From Tritrichomonas musculus (Eukaryota; Parabasalia; Tritrichomonadida; Tritrichomonadidae), in assembly GCA_039105265.1 (NCBI GenBank), contig JAPFFF010000001.1:6882001-6946000 (forward strand): a DNA stretch of 64,000 nucleotides. The letters run 5' to 3'. Positions 54,992-64,000 of the stretch are shown here, piece by piece; position 1 is the stretch's first letter, and every line of letters begins with the position of its first letter. The translations under genes were made by a program, and so were the position numbers. Below the pieces are notes generated by a model. It did no database searches and was not told the DNA's origin. It worked only from the letters and a program-made list of their open reading frames with translations.

Positions 54992-55309
54992 ATGGCAGCA
55001 GCAGCAGCAGTTCCAATAGCAGTCGCAACAGGATCAAATCCTATTGGATGGGCAGTAGCTGGAGGAGTAGCTATCGGTGCAGGTATTGCATGGGCTGTAA
55101 ATGAGCAAAAGAAGAGATCACAATATCCTCCAGCTAAAAGAGATCATTCAAATACTAGAAAAGAGGCATATGAGAAGGCTAAGAGAGCAGGTGATGGAAA
55201 AGAACCACGTGGGCCTGAAGATCACAATGATGGAAATGGTCCACATTTCCACCCAGATAAAAAAGGCCATGAACATGATCATTACTACTTCCCAAAGCGC
55301 TTCTTTTAA
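54992..55309 (+). CDS. Small protein: glycine-zipper membrane segment plus His-rich tail
   Basis: 105 residues. It begins with five alanines (GCA repeats), then a glycine-rich hydrophobic segment (GWAVAGGVAIGAGIAWAV, about 18-36), and then a basic, Gly/Pro/His-rich part: KEAYEKAKRAGDGKEPRGP and GPHFHPDKKGHEHDHYYFP. From memory, the second part resembles short C-terminal domains of bacterial secreted or polymorphic-toxin-type proteins (KEAYExAKxAG then HxHP and HYYFP), so transfer from bacteria is possible. It is a complete frame with a good initiator-like site. Function unknown. Confidence 0.6.
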   Translation: MAAAAAVPIAVATGSNPIGWAVAGGVAIGAGIAWAVNEQKKRSQYPPAKRDHSNTRKEAYEKAKRAGDGKEPRGPEDHNDGNGPHFHPDKKGHEHDHYYFPKRFF

Positions 55310-55689
55310 ATACAATAATAATTATTAATTATTATTTCAACCTATTGATATTTAACAAAGTTAATTTCCAAAGATATCCAAACATTACACAATAATATTA
55401 TTGATATTATATTAAAATAAAACAATTTAATTAATTATCTTTTTTTTTTTTTTTTTTTTTCAATATTTTAATATATTAAATGAATTCGTTTGATAACAAA
55501 TAAAACAAGATATATATACAAACTGGTAGATTCCTATTAATTATTAGTATTTACGAATGCTGGTTTCGTTTAATTAAAAGAACAATTGGAATCAATCAAA
55601 GCAATTCTATAAAATTAATCTTGTTGCAATCATTTGTATAAATTAGAAATTAGTAGAGAGTTTTCTATAAAAAATTTTTTTATAAAATA
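55310..55689. other. AT-rich intergenic stretch with T22 tract
   Basis: Contains a T tract at about 55440-55460; otherwise nothing seen. Confidence 0.5.
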
Positions 55690-58623
55690 TCATGGAAAAC
55701 ATTGATTTTTGAGTGCACCACATGAAGATGGATATAACTTTATTACTGGAATCGTGCACGATGGATCAATTTGCTTTAAATAAAAAATCACTAGAAGATG
55801 ATCGTTAGAAAAGTTATTAATAGGTAATAAAACAGTATCATCAAATAAAGAACCTTCATTCATAAAAATCGAAGTTGTCATATATATTGCTTCATCATAT
55901 ATAAGCACGTTTATAATATCAAGTAAATCAGATATAGACAAATATGCAATACTCACATAAAGATCAAATATTTCTATACCAGGATTTAGTTCAATTTGTT
56001 CAAAAACCAAAGAATATTGCTTTATTAATAATCGTTCATCTAATTGATGATAAATAGTAGTCCAATAATATTCTTTTTCTTCATGCAAGAAAAAAGCATC
56101 AGAAACATAAATTGGAAGAGCAGAAGATGAATGTTTTTTCCTAATAAAATGAAATTCTTCTAAAAATTCAAGAGATAAAAGAAGTTCATCAAAAAGTTGT
56201 TCATTAAAATCAAGATTGAAATTTTTTCGTAAAGTATTCAAATCAAGCCCATCATATTCAGAATGAAGAATAAATCCGTAAGAATAACGTACAAAAGGAG
56301 ACAAACCGCTATTATTAAACCATTTAACTTGTGATACTATTAAGAAAAACTCGGGAGTAGCACTAAAAAGACTGTTTATACTAATATTGAATTTCAAATT
56401 ATTTTTCTTATCATCTTTATTTATCTCTGAAGGAGCAACATTTGATGACAAATCATTTGAAAGTGAAAGTTCCGGAAGATATGGCATCGGAAGGCAATGA
56501 AAACGCACCTTAAGATCCTTTTTAATTTTGTTCATCTGCTCTATATAAGAAGTAAATGAAAAAAAAATTGCTGAGAAACGATTTTCGTCATTTTCAGTAT
56601 TTAAAAGAAAATCAATTATATGACTATTCATAGTGTTAACAAAAATATCCTGATGAATTATATAATAAAAAGCTGAAGTATCATAAGGAATTAATGGGAC
56701 ATCATTATAATGATGGATGATAGCTTTTTGTAGAGTACAAGAAAGTTGTTTTAATTTTTCATAAAAATAAATATTTTTGAATATGTGCTTTTCAATCTGC
56801 GTATGTGGCTTCGGCTTTGATGGTTTGAATCCTATTTGATCTTTTGGATTGTAAAATCCACTAATTTTCAAAAAAAGAAGGGATTCGTTTGAACATGACC
56901 AAATATATTCTGAAAATAATTTTGATGCTTGCAAAACAGTATAAAATTTGTCTGGGCAAAGGAGGAAGCGCTTAAAGCATTCAACAAGTTCTCCAATTTC
57001 ATTTTTTAATATCAATTGCTGATTAATTATATTAAAATGTGACAAAATTTTTTCTTCGCTCAATTCAAGATATTCATCATGATTATTTGTTAAATAATTT
57101 TGGAAAGTTAGGGCAATTGTCAAAGCTACCGTATGATTAAATCTAGATTGAATACTCTGGAACTTTGTATAGAGAAATCTAAATTTGTTTTTAACTATTT
57201 GCCAAGTTAATGATTCTTTGCTTATCATCAAAGATAATATTTTCCGCCATTTAATTTCAGAATTTTGAATAATCCCTCCAATAGTAACTCTTGATTTCGC
57301 TACTAAATCAGCCAAAAAAAAATCCTCGTCAAAAACAGTTGGTATATTATTTTCATTATCAATTTTTTGGTATATCAAATTGTTTTTAATCTTAGGGTTT
57401 TCCCACTTGAAATTTTGACTATATATATCTATTAATTTGTCTTCTTCACACTCTTCTGAAGGTTCAGATGGCAAAAAATTGGCAAATAGAATTCGATCAT
57501 ATCCATATTTTGAAACAAGATTGGCGGATTGACGAATTGAGCGAGAGTATTGATAACCCACCTTTTGAATTATTGAACAAATCATTGATTTTTCTTTTTT
57601 TACGTTCATAAAGTAATCTTTAATTGACCATCTCTTAAGCCAAAGGTCGCTTGAATAGTTGCTGATATGCTCCATTCTATTTGAAATTTCAACAAATTGC
57701 CAAAATATTTCTATAGAATGAGGATTCTTAAAAAAAATTGGAATTTTGACGTTTAAATCTGATAAAACGATATACTGCCTTAATAAATATTTCCCATCAT
57801 CCAAAGTGTTTATAATATAGAATTCTTTTTTTAATTTTTCTAAAAGAGATAATAAATTTTTTTGTGATTCATCAAAATTAATTTCATCTCGTATACTTTT
57901 AGGAAAGCATCTTAAAAGTATAAAACGTAGCATAGGACAATTTATTAATACTTTTGGTGTATTTGTAGATCCGAGTATTTTGAAATAAAGGCCAATTGAC
58001 ATATTATCATAAATGTCTTGTAAAGTAAAAGAATTACTTCCAAAAGTATCGTTTAAAAAATGATGCATGATTTGGCATCGAAGAACTTTAGATGATATGA
58101 ATCCGGGAGATAAAAAGCTAACAAATTGTGTTGAAGAATGACTTTTCACTAATGAATGATTAAAATCATCAGGTATATCAACTTTCTTCCCTGATTTTTT
58201 AGATTTTCTAGGGCATTTTTGGTTATTTATTGAATTTTGAAATAAATTATCGAGTTCAAGTTGGCATTTATTGATTTTATCGTCTTCACTCAAAGATGAA
58301 AGAACAAAAAAAGTAATTTGTTTAATTTTTTGATGACCTTGAAATATAATTCCATTTGGGCCTTTATCGTTTGAGACAGTTTTATCAATTTGCTCTAATT
58401 CTGGATTTTGTAAAATAATTCCATAAAGTCTTTCCAGTACATTAACTCCCCATTTTTTCGCTCCATATTTATTTGAATAAATATTAAAAATTTCAAAAGA
58501 ATTAATAATTCCTTTTTGTTCAACAACATGCATAACATCTTCCTGAAAAAGAGGATACCATTTTTTCTTATATTGGTTTCGAATATACAAATTACAAAGT
58601 TTCAAAGATGATAACTTTTTCAA
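55690..58623 (-). CDS. Unknown 977-codon protein, possible winged-helix nuclear factor
   Basis: I do not recognise this protein firmly. It is long, helical, rich in Ile, Leu, Asn, Lys and Phe, with no membrane segment. The first 80 residues (MHVVEQKGIINSFEIFNIYSNKYGAKKWG) and a region near 810-850 (LDLNTLRKNFNLDFNEQLFDELLLSLEFLEEFHFIRKK) look like winged-helix folds. Size, such domains and a basic linker (KCPRKSKKSGKKVDIPDD) would suit a TFIIIC B-block-type subunit or similar chromatin protein; this is weak inference. The first 29 codons contain no ATG (next ATG 58536), although they read like protein. The start may therefore be 58536, or the 5' end may lie in an unseen upstream exon. Confidence 0.6.
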   Translation of the reverse strand: MKKLSSLKLCNLYIRNQYKKKWYPLFQEDVMHVVEQKGIINSFEIFNIYSNKYGAKKWGVNVLERLYGIILQNPELEQIDKTVSNDKGPNGIIFQGHQKIKQITFFVLSSLSEDDKINKCQLELDNLFQNSINNQKCPRKSKKSGKKVDIPDDFNHSLVKSHSSTQFVSFLSPGFISSKVLRCQIMHHFLNDTFGSNSFTLQDIYDNMSIGLYFKILGSTNTPKVLINCPMLRFILLRCFPKSIRDEINFDESQKNLLSLLEKLKKEFYIINTLDDGKYLLRQYIVLSDLNVKIPIFFKNPHSIEIFWQFVEISNRMEHISNYSSDLWLKRWSIKDYFMNVKKEKSMICSIIQKVGYQYSRSIRQSANLVSKYGYDRILFANFLPSEPSEECEEDKLIDIYSQNFKWENPKIKNNLIYQKIDNENNIPTVFDEDFFLADLVAKSRVTIGGIIQNSEIKWRKILSLMISKESLTWQIVKNKFRFLYTKFQSIQSRFNHTVALTIALTFQNYLTNNHDEYLELSEEKILSHFNIINQQLILKNEIGELVECFKRFLLCPDKFYTVLQASKLFSEYIWSCSNESLLFLKISGFYNPKDQIGFKPSKPKPHTQIEKHIFKNIYFYEKLKQLSCTLQKAIIHHYNDVPLIPYDTSAFYYIIHQDIFVNTMNSHIIDFLLNTENDENRFSAIFFSFTSYIEQMNKIKKDLKVRFHCLPMPYLPELSLSNDLSSNVAPSEINKDDKKNNLKFNISINSLFSATPEFFLIVSQVKWFNNSGLSPFVRYSYGFILHSEYDGLDLNTLRKNFNLDFNEQLFDELLLSLEFLEEFHFIRKKHSSSALPIYVSDAFFLHEEKEYYWTTIYHQLDERLLIKQYSLVFEQIELNPGIEIFDLYVSIAYLSISDLLDIINVLIYDEAIYMTTSIFMNEGSLFDDTVLLPINNFSNDHLLVIFYLKQIDPSCTIPVIKLYPSSCGALKNQCFP

Positions 58624-60432
58624 AAGTTTTCTATCCTATAAAAGGAGGTCCGATTCCTTGTTGCCCGAAATTTTCATATTTCTAATAGGTTTTTAACTAT
58701 TATATTAAACAAAAATTAAATATAGAAAAATATCTTTATTTTTGCAGGAAGATTTTTTAAATTTTAGTTTAACTATAAGATATGTATATTTTAATAAATT
58801 GAGTTGTTGTAATTTTTTCAAATTTTTGAATATTTTAATTCAAATTCAAAAATCATTCAAAATTAAAAATTTCAAAAGAATTCAAATTAACTGAAAAAAT
58901 AATATCCATTCATTGAAATAATCTTTTTTGAATAATTTACATGTTTTTTTATTTTACAAATATCTCTGATTTAAGCCTATAAAAATTTAATATTTTATCA
59001 TATATATAACCACTCATTTAAATATAAAAATTTTAAATATTTATTATATTACATAATTCGGCTATTCAAACCTGTATTAACAAGTGAAATGATAAGATAA
59101 TTTTATAAAAAATAGTATTATAATAATATATGAAATATATTTCTTTATTATTATTTAAAAATATATTTTAAATTAAGACAAAAAGTATTATTATCAATAA
59201 ATTATCATATAACATTTAATATTGCATGAATCAAATAATTATGCTTTATTCCAGAAATTAAATTCTATAATTTTATTATTTCGACAATTATATGTACAAT
59301 TATTTTTTCCATATATTTTTTAGAAAAAATGATTACATATTGTTTTATATGATTTTTTAAAAATTAACAAAGGTATGGAAACTTCTATCCATTCGACAGA
59401 TCATTTTTCTTTCAATATATAATTTTTAAATGACAGTATTAATGATAAATATAATATAAAAAGGACATATTTTTCGAGAGGAATTTAAGATAAAAATAAA
59501 TTAATTTTTTGAAAAAAATTGAATCCTAATCTGGTTATCTTAATTCAAAAAACAATTTTTTTTTTTATTTTTTTAAATTATATTATTTTTAAATATAATT
59601 ATATAAGTAATTTATATTTCATGAGGAAGAACTTGAAATTTATCATTTTGTATATTTATATCACAAGTGATGTGAATTATTTTAACCTAAAAGGCGAATT
59701 TTTTTTTACCTAAAAGGCGAATTTCAAAATTTTGAAAATTATGAGTTTATACAGGAAATTGTTTTCTAATTTTCTTCATATTGATATTAAAAATTCTATT
59801 CCCAATTCGTTCAAATCATTTTTCCATTTTAATTGTTGATTATACATCATGGATAAGCAAACCAAGCAAAGATTATTCATTTTTTATATTTTTTCCTAAA
59901 ACTCAAGCAAATTCGCCAAATTTACTAAATAAAAGCGATTTACAAAATAACTATCGTACAAATTCCAGCACATAGTTGGCAGATGAAAAAACTATCGATA
60001 ATTTATTTATTTATAAGGAAAATAAAACATACTGGAATTAATAAAATAATTATTTTGTAAAACAATCTTATTTAGTGAGTTTTTTGAATTTGTTTGAGCT
60101 TTAGGAAAAGACATTCTAAAATAATTATCTTTGCATGGTTTACTTTTCCACGTTGCGCTGGGATATACCTAAGAATTGTTTTGTAAACTACTCATATTTA
60201 GTTATTTTGTTGAGTTTATTTGTGTTTTTGGAAGAATTACTATAAAAAAATAAATTAACCTTTTTGGTCAAAAAATTTTCATCTTTATTGGTCAATTATA
60301 AAATTCATATCATCAATGATATGAACTATACAAAAAATTGATAACATCATATAAGATCTCCAAATCCACTCGAAAAACATGGCCTTTTTTTTTTTATTTT
60401 ATTTTCTAATAAATAAAAAAATGAAGAACATT
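58624..60432. other. AT-rich intergenic stretch, 1.8 kb
   Basis: Includes an 18-base tandem duplicate ACCTAAAAGGCGAATTT at about 59686 and 59709, and two degenerate copies of a roughly 60-base block (about 60055 and 60178, ATTTTGTAAAxxA...TTTGAGTTT-like). No supported gene. Confidence 0.45.
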
Positions 60433-60561
60433 AGTAGTGATAGTGTATCAATAATCGGGACCAGATAAATCCCACCCAAAAACGCCTTTAAATGGCCCAT
60501 ATTTGGGCCCCATAAATTCCAAAAATGGCCTATATTTGGGTCAATATTCAAAATCCACATA

Positions 60562-61758
60562 AGTAGTGATGGGTGTTCCGAATCGGGACCAGATAAATCC
60601 CCACTTAAAACGCCCAAAATGACCCCTTTTTGGCCCCCTTCTAAATATCAAAAATAGCATACACCCACAGCCCCATATTCTGAACCCGCATTTGACACCA
60701 CATTCGGACCCATATTCGGGGGCCACATAGAGTTCCCCATTTTGTGCCCATAGTGAATCCATACGGAGTTCCTCCCCCAAACGCCCATAAAACGCCCATA
60801 TTCGGGCCCATACAAATTCCAAAAATAACCCACCTATAGCCCACTTATGGACCACCTATGGCCCACTTATGGGACCACCTATGGGAATACTTATGGACCA
60901 CTTATGGAACAAGCTAATGGAACAACGGAACTTCGTTCCTGAGGCATTTCATGCCGAAGCTGATGGAACAACGGAACTTCGTTCCTTAGGCATTTCATAA
61001 GCGGGTATATACCCCACAAATCTACACGCAAGGAATCTACCAAATATAAATTTATCCATTAAATTATTTGGATAAGCCACAAATGGAGCCACTTGGAAAG
61101 CCACTTGGAAAGCCACTTGGAAAGCTATTATGGGAACATGGCTTGACATCGAGCTTGCGAGAGCAAAATTGCTGTCCCGAGGATTTACATAAACTGTCCA
61201 CTAAATATTGGGTGTAAGGGAAAAACCGTAGACCACATATGGAGCTATTTGGGAAGCCACTTGGGAAAGCCATTTTGGGAATCCGCTTATGGAGCTACTT
61301 GGGAAAGCCATATACGAGTCCACAGGAGAATCCCGGTCTGGTAGAATTCTACCACACCACATATGGAGCTACTTGGGAAGCTATTTGGAAAGCCACATGG
61401 AAAGCCACATGGAAAGCCATTTTGGGAACAACCATCTAGTGTCCCGAGGATTTACATAAACGGTCCACTAAATATTGGGTGTACGGGAAAAACCGTAGAC
61501 CACTTGGAAAGATACTTGGAAAGCCAAATATGGAGCTACTTGGGAAGCCATATATGGAGCTACTTGGAAAGCCACTTGGAAACCCACTTGGAAAGCTACT
61601 TGGAAAGCTATTATGGGAATCCGCATATGGAACTACTTGGGAAAGCCATGTATGGAGCCACTTGGAAAATCCCAAAATAAGAATTATAAAATATTTTATT
61701 TTTGGGTATTATTAGGTAGATTTCTAGATACGAATCTACTTTTTTTCTCGACTTATAA
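60562..61758. repeat. Repeat-rich leader of the second element
   Basis: Runs of GGAAAGCCACTTGG and TATGGAGCTACTTGGGAAGCC units (about 61085-61670), blocks of CCACTTATGG/CCACCTATGG (about 60830-60910), and a direct repeat of about 62 bases starting TCCCGAGGATTTACATAAAC at 61175 and 61443. Long open stretches on both strands here arise from the repeats and are not taken as genes. Confidence 0.75.
60927..60985. repeat. Two copies of the double mini-hairpin
   Basis: GGAACTTCGTTCC at 60927 and 60973, each followed by (T)GAGGCATTTCAT or TTAGGCATTTCAT. The first is identical over 29 bases with the copy inside PolB of the other Polinton (20393). Confidence 0.8.
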
Positions 61759-62019
61759 ATGGAAAGCAACGACGCGCTCTTTAAGGAGATTTCCTTAAAC
61801 AAGACACGAACAGATGCCACATTTGCTATTAAAGCAATCGGTGGTGGTAAAATAAAGCACGAAACACTGCTATACAACCTTAACCGAGTTATAAACCAAA
61901 GCGATATATCGTTTATGGATTACACGGATGGTGGGACACAAACGAATAATCCACTGGAACCACTAAACGAGTTATTTAGCGACAATATCGTTGTATATTA
62001 CCAATTGACGACACATTAA
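61759..62019 (+). CDS. Polinton-like element protein, 86 residues, unknown
   Basis: Starts at an ATG after a T-rich leader. It contains the phrases FKEISLNKTRTDATFAI and a mixed helical tail. Not recognised. It lies directly before the open stretch at 62103 on the same strand. Confidence 0.45.
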   Translation: MESNDALFKEISLNKTRTDATFAIKAIGGGKIKHETLLYNLNRVINQSDISFMDYTDGGTQTNNPLEPLNELFSDNIVVYYQLTTH

Positions 62020-62102
62020 TTAAGAACATCGAGAAACTAAAGATTAAGAACCCAGATGATACCAAAGATGCAGACGCAGATGACCAAACAATAGATAATA
62101 GT

Positions 62103-63191
62103 GTGTTAAATAAAATCGCTAAGGATTTGCTTGGTAGCACCACTGCTACAATAAAGAGGGTTCTAAACCAGCTGGATATCGATATACGCAAACCAGATAT
62201 TAAACCAATTGGAATTAAGAGTGCAGATGGATTTGCTTACAGACCATCTTCGTTCGTCCAACTCCTTAAGGTTAATCTATCTAATGTCTCTATCGACAGC
62301 ATCTTTAATTTACTAGGAGACTCCACCAAAATCGAATTCCTGCATGAAAATCTTGTGTATATACACGATATCGACTTTACTCGGGATTACAAAGGCGTAT
62401 TTAACAAAAGGGATGTTATTAGGCATTTGGTTGGCGAACACAACTTTGTAAAGCAAGGGGATACAAATCCAGATGACAACCCAGTTATTATAAATAATTC
62501 CCAACTCGTATCCAATAATTGTCTAACGTTTATAAGCTCCTCTACAACTGGAACCATTAGATACAAATTCTATAACAAGTTTGTGCAATCGATGGAATCC
62601 CCGAGTGTCCGCAATAAAATTGGTTCCCATATTAACGATTGGATTAACAACCCAGAACCGATATTACGCAAGGCGATCGAGAACTCGTTGGAAACCGGCA
62701 TTTTAAGATTGGAGTTTACGATGTATCTCTATAAGAACACAACTGGAATCCTAGATAGAGATGTGGTTTACGCAAATATGGAGTACCTCGAGAATTTAAT
62801 GCCACCGAATCTAATATATTTTAATTCTATCGAGAACCAATTTAATTTGCTGTGCAAAAATATATTATATAATGTTTGTATTGTGGATTTAGAATTGGAC
62901 CTAGCGTTTGTGGCGTTATACCATAATAAGTTGACGGGTAAAGTTAATGGGTTCTATATCGAAAAAATTAATGCAACCAAATTATCGAATGCACTCCGGT
63001 GGTACTGCTCGAATAAGCCCATTACTGTAGTATTAATGCAAATCGATCCACATAACGACGAAGTAAATATACAACAGGATAGCTATCTACGAATAAACAC
63101 AGCAAGCGAACCTCTATATACATACATCCATAAGGGCTGCGAGAAACTAAAAGCTGTGCAAACAAAGGATAACATTAATAAACCTGAGTAG
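62103..63191 (+). CDS. Possible replication-initiator-like protein (Rep_trans-like pattern)
   Basis: An open stretch of 362 codons. About residue 89 has VYIHDIDFTRDYKGVF, then GTIRYKFYNKFVQSME (about 149), VRNKIGSHINDW and ILRLEFTMYLYK (about 196). An Asp-x-Thr-x-Asp strand, a later YxKxxYNK strand and a following RxE strand are the order of landmarks in plasmid and phage rolling-circle initiators of the Rep_trans type and relatives. I recall no close family and saw no clear HUH motif, so this is inference from pattern. It would be odd next to a protein-primed polymerase. Confidence 0.5.
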   Translation: MLNKIAKDLLGSTTATIKRVLNQLDIDIRKPDIKPIGIKSADGFAYRPSSFVQLLKVNLSNVSIDSIFNLLGDSTKIEFLHENLVYIHDIDFTRDYKGVFNKRDVIRHLVGEHNFVKQGDTNPDDNPVIINNSQLVSNNCLTFISSSTTGTIRYKFYNKFVQSMESPSVRNKIGSHINDWINNPEPILRKAIENSLETGILRLEFTMYLYKNTTGILDRDVVYANMEYLENLMPPNLIYFNSIENQFNLLCKNILYNVCIVDLELDLAFVALYHNKLTGKVNGFYIEKINATKLSNALRWYCSNKPITVVLMQIDPHNDEVNIQQDSYLRINTASEPLYTYIHKGCEKLKAVQTKDNINKPE

Positions 63192-63487
63192 TATATGTAT
63201 GTTCGTATTGGTGGTCGAATAATTTTTCTAGGTCTCCCAATACCAGGAACCAAGCTCAAAACCTCATTTTGAAAATTAACGAAAAACTTATCCACAGGGT
63301 TTAAATTTTAATTAGCCTCCATAATCTGTTGTAGAACAAGGCCTGTCATAAAGCGCTAAACACTCATTTTAAAATTTATTTCAAAGTTAATTTGGGATTT
63401 GATTTTAAATAAGGGCTCCAGAATGAACCTGAGAACAAGTTATAAAATTTTAAATTAAGAATTTGTTTTTTTTATCTTATTTAAAAA
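63192..63487. other. Gap between two genes of the second element
   Basis: About 300 bases, T-rich near the next ATG; no gene or repeat seen. Confidence 0.4.
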
Positions 63488-63919
63488 ATGCAACAACGCA
63501 TCGACCATATCATTTCTGAATTACTTGCTTTGAAAACCGAATTCGAACAATTAAATAATATATCAAATGAAACACAAATTGAACAACCAACTGAATCTGA
63601 GGTCAACGAAGTTGCCCGAGGCTATGCCGAGGTACAAAGTGTCGAACCATCAACTGAATCAACTGAACAATCAAATGAATTAAATCCTATACGAAGAAGA
63701 ACAAATCGTTCATTTCCATTAAACAAATCCAAATTCCTTAATGATGAACAGAGAGACCAAGTTCTTCAATTTGCTTCTGACCATAAAGAAACAATTATGA
63801 ATCAACCAAGGTCTAATCGAATTCAATTCCTTCAGAATCTAATTCGTGAACAATTAAATATCAATTTATCGTTATACATGACGGGAAAGCTGATTCAAAT
63901 AATCTCATCCAACAATTAA
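63488..63919 (+). CDS. Conserved Polinton protein, 143 residues (homologue of 13915-14460)
   Basis: A short N-terminal helix (RIDHIISELLALKTEFEQL), a Ser/Thr/Glu/Pro-rich linker with repeated TES units, and a conserved C-terminal domain: NRSFPLNKSKFLNDEQRDQVLQF, then IQFLQNLIREQLNINLSLYMTGKLI. This aligns by eye with NRTHIFNRSKFLDIEDHDRLIQY ... LLRRLIYDNLKLSISMYMTQKLI of the first Polinton. Domain order and linker type are the same. In the first Polinton the polymerase gene follows this gene by 346 bases. Confidence 0.7.
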   Translation: MQQRIDHIISELLALKTEFEQLNNISNETQIEQPTESEVNEVARGYAEVQSVEPSTESTEQSNELNPIRRRTNRSFPLNKSKFLNDEQRDQVLQFASDHKETIMNQPRSNRIQFLQNLIREQLNINLSLYMTGKLIQIISSNN

Positions 63920-64000
63920 GCTAAAAAAAATTTTTTTATACTATTTATGCCTTAAAGCATGCAAGTGTTTTATTATCTATTATTGCAGTTATGATTCCGA

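Larger units (their letters stand above)
60433..64000 (+). mobile_element. Left part of a second Polinton-like element (runs off the window)
   Basis: AGTAGTGATGG followed by GTTCCG, then GGGACCAGATAAAT at 60562, matches the first 38 bases of the Polinton at 11212 with few differences, and a weaker copy of the same terminus lies at 60433. A repeat-rich leader follows (60.6-61.7 kb), then genes, the last of which is homologous to the 181-residue protein of the first Polinton. The right end is outside the window. In the visible part it looks broken, about one break. Divergent termini and gene content make it a different subfamily. Confidence 0.75.

Noticed and set aside
60399-61680. Many overlapping open stretches in the second element's leader
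   Set aside because: They translate the simple repeats in several frames and have no independent support.

Overview
The window looks like a chromosome piece from a parabasalid flagellate. Tritrichomonas is my best guess and Trichomonas the alternative; this rests on features, not on a database match. The reasons are very AT-rich host DNA, long intronless genes, TCA(C/T)-type initiator-like sites a few bases before start codons, a kinase with Sel1 repeats, a basal-body protein (CFAP410-like), and Polinton/Maverick elements of the kind that crowd parabasalid genomes.

Layout. 1-9.4 kb is host DNA: a Sel1-repeat protein kinase (5' end outside the window), a Sec24-type COPII coat protein, a coiled-coil protein with a C-terminal CxxC motif, a small unknown protein and a three-RRM RNA-binding protein. 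9.6-10.8 kb holds an old, decayed piece of a Polinton DNA polymerase. 11.2-36.8 kb is a second, young-looking Polinton of 25.6 kb with a perfect 6-bp target duplication and 1.86-kb terminal inverted repeats, each carrying the same 418-residue gene. It is richer in GC than the host and encodes protein-primed PolB, a retroviral-type integrase, a packaging ATPase, a major capsid protein, a small basic capsid-associated-like protein, a fibre-like repeat protein, a KilA-N protein and about ten proteins I do not recognise. It appears whole or nearly whole, with at most about one break. This Polinton sits inside an older TA-flanked inverted-repeat element (11.0-39.9 kb including the Polinton).

36.8-40.9 kb is AT-rich filler with a 29-bp minisatellite and several small inverted-repeat (MITE-like) elements. 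40.9-50.7 kb is host again: a VIT/vWA-like protein, a long coiled-coil protein with a 252-bp tandem repeat, a CFAP410 homologue and a GT61-like type II membrane protein. 50.8-53.9 kb contains three inverted-repeat elements nested one in another, the innermost carrying a tRNA-like relic. A further MITE, a small glycine- and histidine-rich protein and a 977-codon unknown protein follow. From about 60.4 kb to the right edge is the left part of another Polinton-like element, whose termini match those of the first. It carries a repeat-rich leader, a possible replication-initiator-like protein and a homologue of the 181-residue protein of the first Polinton.

Working together: the host genes are ordinary and independent. 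The Polinton genes form one replication (PolB), integration (integrase) and virion (capsid, ATPase, fibre-like) set. The most unusual signals are a set of short hairpin-forming palindromes scattered through Polinton genes and read in different frames, the gene duplicated in the terminal repeats, and the density of nested TA- or TTAA-flanked elements.
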